Source: an uncultured Clostridia bacterium
GTDB taxonomy: Bacteria; Bacillota; Clostridia; Oscillospirales; Ruminococcaceae
Length of the DNA: 35,697 bases
NCBI GenBank assembly: GCA_947176675.1
Contig: CAMWRN010000002.1
Location: 1-35,697 of the forward strand
Reading direction: 5' to 3'
The notes below the pieces were generated by a model, which searched no databases, was not told where the DNA came from, and saw nothing but the letters and a program-made list of their open reading frames with translations. Position 1 is the stretch's first letter; each line of letters opens with the position of its first letter. Both the position numbers and the translations under genes were made by a program. Below, piece after piece: positions 21,989-31,251 of this stretch.

Positions 21989-22654
21989 GTGAAATTCAAT
22001 CAGATACCCATAAACACTTTCGAGACAATGCAGCTTAATGCGGGAATTTTTGTCAAAAATTTTGATCCCGCAACAGGTGAGTTCAAAAAAGAGGATATAA
22101 TGGGCGCAACGAGCGGCGGTGCAAATTTTTCCGCAGTACCGACCTTTTCTGACCGCGGCGAGGGTATAGACAACTGTCCCAAAAACACAATGGAGCTTAT
22201 GAACCTTGACAATTGGGAAATTAAAATGTCGGGTACATACAAAACGCTCTCAAAAAGCAACATTATTCAAGGTCTTGGTTCTGCCGATATCGACCCCGAC
22301 GACGAAACTCACATCATACCCCGCCGTACTCTCAAACAGGAAGATTTTTACGATATGTGGTGGGTCGGCGACTACGCAGGAAACGGCTTTATGGCTATAC
22401 ATATGTACAATCTGCTTAATACTAACGGATTTTCGTTCCAGTCCACCGACAACAGTACAGGCTCTTTCCCATTTGAGTATACGTGTCACTTTTCGCAAAA
22501 GGACGTTGACAAGCTACCTTTTGATATTTATGTTTCAGAGGGTACGACAACACCTCCTGATGAAAGCGGCAGCGAAACAGAACAGCAGTCCAACGCCGAA
22601 GCGGCTACCTTTAAAGCAACACGCTCCAAACTGAATACAACAACGGAGGAATAA
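21989..22654 (+). CDS. Major tail (tube) protein
   Basis: 221 residues from GTG 21989, 8 bases after AAGGAGG. Starts with the segment FNQIPINTFETMQLNAGIFV, then GATSGGANFSAVPTFSDRGE, and a beta-rich remainder (GFSFQSTDNSTGSFPFEYTC), typical of Firmicute siphovirus tube proteins. The last about 40 residues are Ser/Thr/Glu-rich and variable. It precedes the tail chaperone pair, which confirms its role. Confidence 0.85.
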   Translation: MKFNQIPINTFETMQLNAGIFVKNFDPATGEFKKEDIMGATSGGANFSAVPTFSDRGEGIDNCPKNTMELMNLDNWEIKMSGTYKTLSKSNIIQGLGSADIDPDDETHIIPRRTLKQEDFYDMWWVGDYAGNGFMAIHMYNLLNTNGFSFQSTDNSTGSFPFEYTCHFSQKDVDKLPFDIYVSEGTTTPPDESGSETEQQSNAEAATFKATRSKLNTTTEE

Positions 22655-22657
22655 GGT

Positions 22658-23017
22658 ATGAAAAAAATTTCTGAATACAAAAATGAAGAGGCTCTCGACC
22701 TGCTTGCGGATATAATCGAACCTGCGGCGGCGATTTTTTCCGACAAAAATATTGCCGAACTTATGCGCGGTAAAAAGAAAATGGCGGCTGTTTCGGCGGC
22801 GATAAAGAGCCACAAGCAGGAAGTTATCAAAATACTGGCACGTCTCAACGATACCCCTGTTGAGGAATATCAGTGCAACATTTTTTCACTGCCGACGGCA
22901 TTGCTTGAAATTCTCAACGATGAGGGACTTCTTGGTTTTTTTACCGCGTCGGTTCGGAAGAATACCAAAACATCTGGTGGCAATCCTACGGAGAATACAG
23001 AGGAAAGCGAGAAATAA
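22658..23017 (+). CDS. Tail assembly chaperone G
   Basis: 119 residues from ATG 22658, 8 bases after AGGAATAAGG. Helical throughout (LADIIEPAAAIFSDKNIAEL, AIKSHKQEVIKILARLNDTP, LPTALLEILNDEGLLGFF). It lies between tube protein and tape measure, the defining position of the chaperone. A heptamer of seven T at 22936-22942 near the end is in frame for a -1 slip, giving the longer G-T product. Confidence 0.8.
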   Translation: MKKISEYKNEEALDLLADIIEPAAAIFSDKNIAELMRGKKKMAAVSAAIKSHKQEVIKILARLNDTPVEEYQCNIFSLPTALLEILNDEGLLGFFTASVRKNTKTSGGNPTENTEESEK

Positions 23018-23253
23018 AGCCGTTTTTACGGTATGTCGACGCACGGTTTGAAGCTTTTAGGCGCGACGAATTATACAGAATGTATATCACTGACACTCTC
23101 TATTATCAAAACCGGCTTACCGTGCGCTATACCGACATTATAAACGGCACAATCCCCAAAAAGGACGATAGAACAGGTGATGAAATAGCAGAAGATATTA
23201 TTGCAAAGTTTGGATTGAAAGAGATAGGGGGTGAGAACGTTGGACTTGCTTGA
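22658..23253 (+). CDS. Tail assembly chaperone G-T, made by -1 frameshift at TTTTTTT
   Basis: Reading 22658-22942 in frame, then slipping back one base so the next codon is TAC at 22942, opens a frame to TGA 23251-23253. The added 103 residues begin YRVGSEEYQNIWWQSYGEYR and contain FLRYVDARFEAFRRDELYRM and YITDTLYYQNRLTVRY, a typical T domain. The fusion is about 198 residues. The T part has no start codon or ribosome binding site of its own, as expected, and its end overlaps the tape-measure start. Lambda G/GT is the known model. Confidence 0.85.
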
Positions 23254-26200
23254 TTTGTTTGCAAAAATTACGCTTGATACAAGCGGGTATGAAAAAGGAC
23301 TTGACAAAGTAGAGAGCGGAGCGAGTTCAATTATTCAAAGCTCCGATAACATTGTTAATTCCTTTGAAACTCAACAAAACCGCTTAAATTTTCTTGCGGT
23401 TGCTTATGATGAAGCGGTAGAAAATGTCAGCAAAATTGCCGCTGCGTTTAATGCTTCCGCTGACGAAAGTGGATTAGCTTCTCAAAGCACACAAGAACTT
23501 GCGGCAGCATTGGATAAAGCCGAAAAATCAGTTGAAACAGCGGCGGCTAATTTGGCGGCGTTTGAAAAAAGGCTTGATGATGAGGCTAAAACCGCACAAG
23601 AAGCTGGAAATGCACACGGTAATGACCTTAATCCCAAAATCAAAGAAACGGGCAACGAAGCCGAAAAGTCAGGCGATAAAGTTTCAAGCTTTGGCAAAAA
23701 ACTTGAAGCTGTTGCAAGTGCAGCAAAAATAGGTGTATCAGCGGTTTCCGCTGTTGCTACTGCTGTAGCTGCCACAGGGGCGGCTATGGTAAAAGTGACG
23801 TCCGATACGGCGGCTTATGCTGATAATATCGACAAAGCAAGCCAGAAGCTGGGCGTATCTGCCGAGTTTTATCAAGAGTGGGAGGCTGTATTACAGCATA
23901 GCGGTACATCAATGAGCAGTATGACCGCGACTTTTAAAACTCTTGCCAATGCGGCGCAGGATATGTCCGCAGACCAACAGGCGGCGTTCGAAAAGCTTGG
24001 AATATCCATAGAAAGCGTTGCAAGCCTGTCAACGGAGGAATTGTTTACACAAGTTATAAGCGGCTTACAACAAATGGAGGAAGGCACAGAAAGAACAGCT
24101 ATCGCAACCGATTTACTTGGACGCGGTGCAATGGAAATGGGTGCTTTGCTCAACACTTCCGCAGAAGATACTCAAAAAATGATCGACACCGTCCACGATT
24201 TGGGCGGTGTCATGAGTGACGAGGCTATAAAAGCGGGGGCGGCTTTTCAAGATAGTTTACAAGATTTGCAGACATCTTTAAGCGGTCTCAAAAACAACCT
24301 TGCCGCCGAATTTTTGCCGTCAATGGTAGAAGTTATGGACGGCTTAGCCGCTGTTTTTAGCGGCGATAACAGCGGCATAGAAAAAGCAAAAGAGGGCATA
24401 CAGAATTTTATTGACGAATTAAGCGAGCAGTTGCCAAAAGTAGCGGATTTCGGCGGAGAGGTAATTTCTGCATTATTGGAGGGTATAAGCGACAATTTAA
24501 CCGATATTACGGGCGTAGCTGTTGACATAATCGGTGAGCTTGTAACGGAACTCATTTCTCTTGCCCCAACCCTTGTGGATAGTGCGGTAGAGATAATCGA
24601 TCAGCTTTTTGGATTTTTGCAAGAAAACGCATATGTTATTGCAGACGGAGCTGTATCTATTATAACCTCTCTTGTAAACGGCATATCAGACTTATTGCCT
24701 GACCTTATCCCCGCAACTGTAGACATAGTTATGCAAATCGTAAAAGGCATTACAGACAACGCGGGGGAACTTGTTGCGGCGGCATTGCAGCTTATATTTT
24801 CCTTAGGCGCGGGATTAATTGACGCAATACCCACATTGCTTGAAGCCATAGTAAAAATACCGCAGTCGATTGCTGACAGTTTAATACATTATGATTGGGG
24901 ATCTGTTGCAAAGCAGACAATGACAAATATTGCAAATGCACTTGATAACGCGCAAAAACACGTCCAAATTGCTCTTGATAATATTTTTACAGGTGGAGAA
25001 GTATACGGCGGCGAAATCGCAAACGTTGATAGCACACCGTTTATTGAAAATATGCGAGATGGCATTGACGAAATTGCAAATGCTGTTGAAACGGGCAGTC
25101 AATGGCTTGCTGAACAATACGATATGGGTAAAGACGTTATCGAAGAAGCGCAGCAAGAACTTGTTAATGCCGAGCATAATGGCGCAAAACTTGCCGCCGC
25201 AGGAATGGCAGCATATTACGCCGCACAAGCAAAAGCCGCAAGCAAAGGCGGCAACGATGTATCGGGTGCAATAGGTGCAAGCGGCGATGAAATCGCCGAA
25301 ACTACCAAAAAAACAGGTGAAAAGCAAAAATCCGTACTCTTGCAGAATATGGAGGCTCTCGAACGGCTGTACAAGCAGCGTGAAATTACAGAGGATACAT
25401 ACCAAAAGCGGCGTTTGGAGTATTTGGAAAAGCACAGGGATACAGAAAGCGACGAATGGACGAAATATTACGACCAAGTACAAACGTACTATGAAAAGCT
25501 CGTGGACACCGAACAGAAAGCCGCTGAAAAGGCTGCACAGGAACGGGAAAAGAATTTCAGTACTATTCTTGACGCGTACAATAAGCAAGTTGAACAGCTT
25601 CAAAACAAAATCGGCACATTTGCCGACAAGTTGACGGGAGCATATAAGGACTTTTACACCTTTGAGACCGACGACGAGGGCAATATCACAAGCGCATATG
25701 CAACCGACAAAATGACACAGGCGGGCAAGAATTTAGAGGAATACTATAACCAGCTTCTTAAATTTTCCGAGCGCGGAATAGGCGGCGATATGATAAGCCA
25801 GCTTGCGGATTTCTCGCAGGAAGAGGGGCTTGCTACCCTTGAATATTGGAACAGTCTTACAGACCAAGAAATCAAGAATTTGCAAGATCATTATGACAAA
25901 GTGGTAAATCTGTCAAACAAGGTGAGCGAGCTTCTCCATAAGGGTGAAGCTGAAAGCACGGCGGAGGCATTTGCCAATGAAATAGCGGGCGCGGTGGAAA
26001 ACGACGAACAGTTTAAGGCGATAGGCGAATTGATGTTAAGCGGCATTATCGGCGGACTTAACAACGGTGCGTTTGATATTACCGAAGCTGCAAGTAGGAT
26101 TTCTGCGGCGTTTACCGATTATTTCAGCGGCGGTACCGTTCCGAATTACGGTACTGCAAATCAGAATTACATTACCTATTCGCCAATAACGACAACAGCT

Positions 26201-26401
26201 TTCCCCGTTGCCGAAAACACGAGCGGAACGGCTGTAAAGCAAGCGACAAGTGCGTCCGAAGCAGGTGAAAACGGTTTTAGTATCGAGGTCAATATTGACG
26301 AATTTAACAATTATACCAATGACGATATAGATACTCTTGCGGACAAAATTCTGATTGCGATACAGGATAAAATCAATAAACGAAAGGTGGCATTCTCGTG
26401 A
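23240..26401 (+). CDS. Tape measure protein
   Basis: 1053 residues from TTG 23240, which lies 5 bases after GGGGGTGA; GTG 23231 inside that site is an alternative. It starts DLLDLFAKITLDTSGYEKGL, typical of this family. A coiled-coil N-terminal third is followed by a hydrophobic helical segment at about 150-185. The middle contains HEAT-like hydrophobic repeats (about 390-560: ISALLEGISDNLTDITG, ELISLAPTLVDSAVEI). The C-terminal third is again coiled coil. It sets tail length; at roughly 0.15 nm per residue the tail would be near 150-160 nm. No lysozyme or peptidase insert was seen. Confidence 0.93.
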   Translation: MDLLDLFAKITLDTSGYEKGLDKVESGASSIIQSSDNIVNSFETQQNRLNFLAVAYDEAVENVSKIAAAFNASADESGLASQSTQELAAALDKAEKSVETAAANLAAFEKRLDDEAKTAQEAGNAHGNDLNPKIKETGNEAEKSGDKVSSFGKKLEAVASAAKIGVSAVSAVATAVAATGAAMVKVTSDTAAYADNIDKASQKLGVSAEFYQEWEAVLQHSGTSMSSMTATFKTLANAAQDMSADQQAAFEKLGISIESVASLSTEELFTQVISGLQQMEEGTERTAIATDLLGRGAMEMGALLNTSAEDTQKMIDTVHDLGGVMSDEAIKAGAAFQDSLQDLQTSLSGLKNNLAAEFLPSMVEVMDGLAAVFSGDNSGIEKAKEGIQNFIDELSEQLPKVADFGGEVISALLEGISDNLTDITGVAVDIIGELVTELISLAPTLVDSAVEIIDQLFGFLQENAYVIADGAVSIITSLVNGISDLLPDLIPATVDIVMQIVKGITDNAGELVAAALQLIFSLGAGLIDAIPTLLEAIVKIPQSIADSLIHYDWGSVAKQTMTNIANALDNAQKHVQIALDNIFTGGEVYGGEIANVDSTPFIENMRDGIDEIANAVETGSQWLAEQYDMGKDVIEEAQQELVNAEHNGAKLAAAGMAAYYAAQAKAASKGGNDVSGAIGASGDEIAETTKKTGEKQKSVLLQNMEALERLYKQREITEDTYQKRRLEYLEKHRDTESDEWTKYYDQVQTYYEKLVDTEQKAAEKAAQEREKNFSTILDAYNKQVEQLQNKIGTFADKLTGAYKDFYTFETDDEGNITSAYATDKMTQAGKNLEEYYNQLLKFSERGIGGDMISQLADFSQEEGLATLEYWNSLTDQEIKNLQDHYDKVVNLSNKVSELLHKGEAESTAEAFANEIAGAVENDEQFKAIGELMLSGIIGGLNNGAFDITEAASRISAAFTDYFSGGTVPNYGTANQNYITYSPITTTAFPVAENTSGTAVKQATSASEAGENGFSIEVNIDEFNNYTNDDIDTLADKILIAIQDKINKRKVAFS

Positions 26402-26820
26402 GTTACGGTTATAAAGGTTTGCATAGTTTTACGTATAACGGCTTAAATTCTATGGATTTCGGCGTGTACATTAAGAAGTGCAATTCCTATGACAGCGGAG
26501 CGCGGAACGTCACAGAGATTAATGTACCCGGCAGAAACGGCACTATCATAATTGACAATGGCAATTATGAGAACTCCAAGCTTACTTACGAATGCCGCCT
26601 TTTGCCTGTTGAAAGCAAGTACAGTGGATTTGATGAACAGACGGTGGCTATTAAGGCGTGGCTGTATGCTGATGTGGGTAATTATCATAGTCTTACCGAC
26701 ACTTACGGCGCATCTAAAATGGCAGCATTCACATCTTCATTAAAATTCGTTGAAGTTATAAAGGGCGCGCTGGACGTTTCTATAACATTCAGCTGTAAAC
26801 CTAAGGAGGGGGCGGAGTGA
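26398..26820 (+). CDS. Distal tail protein (Dit-like)
   Basis: 140 residues from GTG 26398, overlapping the tape-measure stop. SFTYNGLNSMDFGVYIKKCN near the start and INVPGRNGTIIIDNGNYENS are the usual Dit signature, with the N-terminal ring domain only. Dit joins the tube to the Tal protein and the receptor-binding parts. The short size implies no galectin-like C-terminal domain. Confidence 0.85.
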   Translation: MSYGYKGLHSFTYNGLNSMDFGVYIKKCNSYDSGARNVTEINVPGRNGTIIIDNGNYENSKLTYECRLLPVESKYSGFDEQTVAIKAWLYADVGNYHSLTDTYGASKMAAFTSSLKFVEVIKGALDVSITFSCKPKEGAE

Positions 26821-28154
26821 AGCCTGTTTTATATTCAAGAGACGGCACGGAACGTATTGGTGTGCTTAATGAAGCAACAGTATGTACCGCTCCTGAGCAA
26901 AGAAACGGCGCATATACAGCAAGTTTTACATATCCTTATGTAGGCGAGTATTTTTCGCAAATTGAATATGACAGCATGGTACGCATAAAGCCTAATCCTA
27001 TGGACGAATATCAAGTATTTCGCGTAACAGGAATAGGCAAGACTATCAACGGCATGGTGTCTTACAACCTTGCCCATATTTCCTACGAACTCAACGGCAA
27101 TCCTATTTTGCACGTAAGCGTTGAGGGGACGGCAAAAGAAGTGCTTCAAGCGATACTAAACAACACGGTAATCGAAAACCATTATGTTGCCGAAAGTGAT
27201 ATCACCGAGGTAAAAAAATGTGAGTTTGACCAAATGAGTGCAAGAGAGGCAATACTTAAAACACAGCAATATTTTGGCGGCGAACTTGAATGGGACAGAA
27301 ACAGCAGGGTTATTCTCCATCGCGACAGAGGCAAAGATAACGGCAAGGTAATAGCTTACGGCGTTGACCTTTTGGATTATTCGAGTAAGCTCGATATTTC
27401 TAATATTTTTACCGCGATCGCACCTTGTGTGGAGGTTAAGGGAGACGACGGCGAAAAAGTCATGTATAATTTGCCCGAAAAGATACTGCCGTATTATAAT
27501 GCGGAAAATTATACATATATCAGAGCAAAGCCTGTTGATTTTACGGACGAATTCACAGAGGAAGAATTGGCGGAATTAGGCGGCGAAGAAGCTATTATAA
27601 GCGCGTTGCGTAATAAAGCGTATGAATATATGCAAGAAAACAGTCCCAATATTATCAGCCGTAATGTCACATTGTCATATGTAGACTTGCAAAAAGCAAA
27701 AGAATTTGAAACAATAGCAGCAATAAACGATCTTTGTGTTTGCGATTATGTTACTCTTAAAGATGATCGCTTAGGGGTAAACATAAAAGCTAAGGTCATT
27801 TCTGTAAAATTTAACGCTATTACAGAGATGTATGATAGTATAGAAATAGGCGACCCCACAGACCAACTTATTGACGCGTTAGCAAGCATAGTCAATTTTG
27901 ACAATAACAGCACCACCATCGGCGAAACAATAGATAATATAGAAAAAAATCTTGATGAATATTTTTCGGAAATAAGAGTTACAGATGGTCAAATTACATT
28001 TATTTCAGGCAATATCAAAAATCGCGAGGGCGTTTATAATAAATATATCTATAAAATTTCTCGCGATACAGATATACAAGAGGAGGACAAAAAAGGCAAA
28101 ATAGTAAGTTTTATTGACCCTCAAAACCGTAAAACAAGAATAGAGAGGAAATAA
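26817..28154 (+). CDS. Tail-associated (Tal/gp3-like) protein
   Basis: 445 residues from GTG 26817, overlapping the Dit stop by 4 bases. Family features are the N-terminal VLYSRDGTERIGVLNEATVC, YQVFRVTGIGKTINGMVSYN, AHISYELNGNPI, a REAILKTQQYFGGELEWDRN segment and FETIAAINDLCVCDYVTL. The C-terminal part is a coiled coil and short tail. It forms the tail tip opening and may control DNA ejection. No peptidase domain is visible after the Tal core, so any wall lysis must come from elsewhere. Confidence 0.85.
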   Translation: MKPVLYSRDGTERIGVLNEATVCTAPEQRNGAYTASFTYPYVGEYFSQIEYDSMVRIKPNPMDEYQVFRVTGIGKTINGMVSYNLAHISYELNGNPILHVSVEGTAKEVLQAILNNTVIENHYVAESDITEVKKCEFDQMSAREAILKTQQYFGGELEWDRNSRVILHRDRGKDNGKVIAYGVDLLDYSSKLDISNIFTAIAPCVEVKGDDGEKVMYNLPEKILPYYNAENYTYIRAKPVDFTDEFTEEELAELGGEEAIISALRNKAYEYMQENSPNIISRNVTLSYVDLQKAKEFETIAAINDLCVCDYVTLKDDRLGVNIKAKVISVKFNAITEMYDSIEIGDPTDQLIDALASIVNFDNNSTTIGETIDNIEKNLDEYFSEIRVTDGQITFISGNIKNREGVYNKYIYKISRDTDIQEEDKKGKIVSFIDPQNRKTRIERK

Positions 28155-28158
28155 CAAA

Positions 28159-29085
28159 ATGGATACAAAAAGTTTTGTTATGGGATATGCAGTCGGATAT
28201 AACGACGGGCTTGACGATAGCGGCGGCCAACCATCCGAAGACTGGACACCCCCAGCCGACTGGCTCAATGTCCCCGAGCCCGGGGCGTGGGAAGCGTACT
28301 TTCTTGTAGATATGTATTTACTGCTTGAATTTGGGCTGTATTTTCTGAATCCCGACAAAAAACAACCTACGACCGGTAAATTAACCGTAGACTGGGGAGA
28401 TGGAAAAATTGAATCTTTTGAGGGTGTCAAAGAGTATACTTCCGTGTCTCACACATACGAAGCCGAGGGACAGTATTTAATAAAAGCAACTGTTGACGAA
28501 CAAAGCTGTATATTAGCCAAGACAAGCGACTACTCTGGTCGTCCGGCTATTGTAGATTCTTTGCTTATTGTAAAGCTCGGAGAAAACATCTGTCTGGATT
28601 ATGATGAAGGCACTCACGGCATCGGTGTTTTTCGCGACAGCAAAAAATTATGCATGGTTAAAATAAACGGAAATTCAAAGCTGCCGCAATCCTGCTTTGC
28701 ATACTGTACCGCACTAAAAAAAATTGATTTTAAAAATCCGCCAACGATAATCCCACGGAGTTGTTTTAGTAACGCATATTGCTTAAAAGAAAACTCGATC
28801 GACTTATCGAAAGTTACCGAAATAGAAGATAGCGCGTTTAGTTATTGTTATAGCTTTAATAAAATAAATTTGCTTCTTTGTACAAGCATAGGGGAAAACG
28901 GTTTCCTCTCCTGTTATACTCTGCAAAGCTTTTATGCGCCTTTTTGTACAGGTTTGGGCAGAGAATGCTTTGCATACTGTAATTCACTTTCTGAACTCGA
29001 CGTTGACGAAAACTGCACTTTTGGCGATCGGTGCTTTTACGACTGTTACAATCTATATCCCCGTCCCGACGGGTCGGTAAATTAA
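28159..29085 (+). CDS. Tail tip protein: PKD-like domain plus BspA-like leucine-rich repeats
   Basis: 308 residues from ATG 28159. After a short N-terminus (VMGYAVGYNDGLDD), residues about 71-112 look like a PKD-type immunoglobulin fold (GKLTVDWGDGKIESFEGV, then SHTYEAEGQYLIKATV). Residues about 165-300 hold five to six BspA/LRR_5-type repeats built on CFAYC, AFSYC and CFYDC cores (LPQSCFAYCTALKKIDF, IPRSCFSNAYCL, TEIEDSAFSYCYSFNKI, GRECFAYCNSLSELDV). Such repeats mediate binding to host or surface ligands in gut bacteria and Trichomonas. It follows Tal, where receptor-binding proteins are encoded. Conserved cysteines at the repeat cores are notable. Confidence 0.75.
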   Translation: MDTKSFVMGYAVGYNDGLDDSGGQPSEDWTPPADWLNVPEPGAWEAYFLVDMYLLLEFGLYFLNPDKKQPTTGKLTVDWGDGKIESFEGVKEYTSVSHTYEAEGQYLIKATVDEQSCILAKTSDYSGRPAIVDSLLIVKLGENICLDYDEGTHGIGVFRDSKKLCMVKINGNSKLPQSCFAYCTALKKIDFKNPPTIIPRSCFSNAYCLKENSIDLSKVTEIEDSAFSYCYSFNKINLLLCTSIGENGFLSCYTLQSFYAPFCTGLGRECFAYCNSLSELDVDENCTFGDRCFYDCYNLYPRPDGSVN

Positions 29086-29110
29086 TTTTCTAGATTTAAG
29101 GAGATTTTAT

Positions 29111-30022
29111 ATGGTAAATTCAAATGTAGCCACAATAACCCTTGCCGGGAACGAAATAAAAGTCGAATTTGAAAGCGGTTATCCATACTATCAGATAACC
29201 AATAAAGGTGACATGGATATTTACGTTTCTGCATCTCCCAATATCACCCCCGAAGCGGACGGTGTTTACACTGTATCTGCGGGCGGTTGGGAGATTATCG
29301 GCGAGGGATATCCATTCGACAAGTTTTATATTCTGGGTACGGGCAAAGCGTACATACGCGGAAAGCAGAACGCTATGCCGGCATCTTTTAAGCGAGGGGG
29401 GAAGGGAGGTGATGGAAATGCAGAACTCAATATTTTGCCCCATTCCGAGGGTCTGACATATTATTTTGACTATCAAAAAAATATAACCCCGTCAAGCTGG
29501 ACAGACATTATAAGCGGTTACAAAATCGATAGCGGAATTGTACAAAACACGGATTACATAGAGTGTAACCGGACAACACAATTAAACTGGGGCGTAAAAA
29601 AAACATTTACAGTGTACTGTGTATGTAAATGCATAAGCGACAGCGACAAGAATATCGGTCTTTTCGGCACAGAAAATAATGCACGCGATGATTGGTTTAT
29701 GCCTGCGAAAACTCCTAAAAATACGATCGGGTTTGTGTTCAACTCGCCTATTCCGGGATACGAAACCGCTGTTTCCGCGCTTGATTATCATGTTCTTGCT
29801 TGGAACTTTTTTGACGGTGTTGTGTTTTGCTATGTAGACGGCAAACAAGTTACATCAAAAACCAACTGTCGGACTTTAGACCATTGGAGAATCGGCAATA
29901 CCGCAGAAGACTTTTTATTGTGTTTAAAAATGATTGCATTCTACGAAAACGTAGCGCAGGGCGCAGACTCCATTGCCGAGAACTCTCGGTACATTGCTCA
30001 AAAATACGGTATAGAAATTTAG
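29111..30022 (+). CDS. Tail protein with lectin-like (LamG/concanavalin-type) C-terminal domain
   Basis: 303 residues from ATG 29111, 9 bases after AAGGAGA. N-terminal about 95 residues form a small beta domain (VEFESGYPYYQITNKGDMDI, AGGWEIIGEGYPFDKFYI). After a Gly/Lys hinge (KRGGKGGDGN), residues about 110-300 show the jelly-roll pattern: LTYYFDYQKN, FTVYCVCKC, and VLAWNFFDGVVFCYVDGKQV, with a final helix SIAENSRYIAQKYGI. That supports a carbohydrate-binding tip protein, the second receptor-binding candidate. Confidence 0.65.
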   Translation: MVNSNVATITLAGNEIKVEFESGYPYYQITNKGDMDIYVSASPNITPEADGVYTVSAGGWEIIGEGYPFDKFYILGTGKAYIRGKQNAMPASFKRGGKGGDGNAELNILPHSEGLTYYFDYQKNITPSSWTDIISGYKIDSGIVQNTDYIECNRTTQLNWGVKKTFTVYCVCKCISDSDKNIGLFGTENNARDDWFMPAKTPKNTIGFVFNSPIPGYETAVSALDYHVLAWNFFDGVVFCYVDGKQVTSKTNCRTLDHWRIGNTAEDFLLCLKMIAFYENVAQGADSIAENSRYIAQKYGIEI

Positions 30023-30034
30023 GAGGTAAATATC

Positions 30035-30775
30035 ATGACCAGAAAAGGAATCGACGTATCACACCACAACGGGACAATTGACTGGGACAAGGTCAAGGCG
30101 GCGGGGGTGCAGTTTGCGATTTTGCGCTGCGGATTCGGGCGGAAAAGCCCGAAACAGATAGACACGCAGTTTGAACGGAACTATAGAGAGTGCAAGCGTG
30201 TTGGCATACCCGTTGGTGTGTATCACTACAGCTATGCCGCGACTGTTGAGGACGCAAAGCTTGAGGCTGACTTTATGCTGGAGCTTATTTCGGGAAAGCA
30301 GCTTGAGTATCCCGTCGTGCCTGATATCGAGGATAAAACGCAGGTACACCTTGGAAAAAATCTGCTTACGGAAATTACAGTGGCTTTCTGCGATAAAATG
30401 GAAAAGGCGGGTTACTACACGGCAATTTACAGTAATCCCGATTGGCTGATAAATCGTCTTGACCGCGATAAGCTTAGCCGCTTTGACTTGTGGCTTGCGG
30501 AATGGCGTTCTGCTAAGACCTACACGGGTGCGCACGGTATCTGGCAGTACACTAAAAAAGGCACGGTTGACGGCATCAGCGGCGATGTTGATCTTGATAT
30601 TGCTTACAAGGATTACCCCGCTATCATCAAAAAGGCGGGACTTAACGGGTATTCTCAAAAGGCAGATACTTACAAGGTCACGGCGGAAATAAGCGGGATC
30701 CCGTCGGCAAAAGCAGGGACGATAAAGTCCGCCTGTGAGCAGATGGGTATGACTGTTGTTCAGAAAAAGGAATAG
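30035..30775 (+). CDS. GH25 endolysin (N-acetylmuramidase)
   Basis: 246 residues from ATG 30035, after GGAGG. The catalytic domain (1-200) has KGIDVSHHNGTIDW with D7, QFAILRCGFGRK, GVYHYSYAAT, VPDIEDKT with D97 and E99, DLWLAEW, IWQYT and a final DVDLDIAY, all GH25 hallmarks. The last about 35 residues (YKVTAEISGIPSAKAGTIKS, ending GMTVVQKKE) resemble a small SPOR-like wall-binding module. It cuts the glycan of peptidoglycan and starts the lysis cassette. No signal peptide, so export depends on the holin. Confidence 0.93.
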   Translation: MTRKGIDVSHHNGTIDWDKVKAAGVQFAILRCGFGRKSPKQIDTQFERNYRECKRVGIPVGVYHYSYAATVEDAKLEADFMLELISGKQLEYPVVPDIEDKTQVHLGKNLLTEITVAFCDKMEKAGYYTAIYSNPDWLINRLDRDKLSRFDLWLAEWRSAKTYTGAHGIWQYTKKGTVDGISGDVDLDIAYKDYPAIIKKAGLNGYSQKADTYKVTAEISGIPSAKAGTIKSACEQMGMTVVQKKE

Positions 30776-30786
30776 GAGGTTTTAAT

Positions 30787-31008
30787 ATGAAAAATATTAA
30801 CTGGAAAAGAAAATTGTCTTCAAGAAAATTCTGGGCGGCGGTATCTGGCGTTGTTATCAGTATCATGATAATTTTCGGCGCGGACAGCGGTTCGCAGGAA
30901 AAAATCGCGGGAGCTATCACCTCAACGGGAGTGCTTGTTACATACATTCTTGCCGAAAGCGGTACAGATAAGGCGGCTCTCAACAATTCGGAGGATACGG
31001 AGGAATAG
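30787..31008 (+). CDS. Holin (phi-LC3 / Phage_holin_1 type)
   Basis: 73 residues from ATG 30787, after ATAGGAGG. It begins KNINWKRKLSSRKFWAAVSG, the characteristic basic start and NWK...FW pattern of this holin family, then a hydrophobic helix (VSGVVISIMIIFGA), a second (AITSTGVLVTYILAES) and an acidic tail. It should form membrane lesions that let the GH25 enzyme reach the wall. Confidence 0.82.
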   Translation: MKNINWKRKLSSRKFWAAVSGVVISIMIIFGADSGSQEKIAGAITSTGVLVTYILAESGTDKAALNNSEDTEE

Positions 31009-31011
31009 CAT

Positions 31012-31230
31012 ATGTCTACTGAAATTATTTGCTCTTTGATTGCTCTTGTGGGTACTTTCGGCGGGTCGCTGGGCGGAATACTGGTGTCAAGCAAGCTTTC
31101 CAATTACCGCATAGAACAGCTCGAAAAGAAAATCGAAAAGCTCAACACTATATTGGATAAAATCGCTAATATTGAACTGCACCTTGCAGTGCTTGATGAA
31201 AGAATCGATACCTTGGAGGGCAAAAAGTAG
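31012..31230 (+). CDS. XhlA-like membrane-anchored coiled-coil lysis protein
   Basis: 72 residues from ATG 31012, overlapping neither neighbour but only 3 bases after the holin stop. One N-terminal transmembrane helix (EIICSLIALVGTFGGSLGGI) precedes a heptad coiled coil (YRIEQLEKKIEKLNTILDKI). This matches the XhlA-type partner often found beside holins, though in XhlA the helix order is usually reversed, so the name is loose. Acts with the holin at lysis by inference. Confidence 0.68.
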   Translation: MSTEIICSLIALVGTFGGSLGGILVSSKLSNYRIEQLEKKIEKLNTILDKIANIELHLAVLDERIDTLEGKK

Positions 31231-31251
31231 CTTGCATAAATTCATTGGCTA

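Noticed and set aside
24881-25603. 240-residue minus-strand frame opposite the tape measure gene
   Set aside because: Antisense shadow of a coiled-coil region; hydrophobic composition arises from the complement of Lys/Glu/Gln codons.
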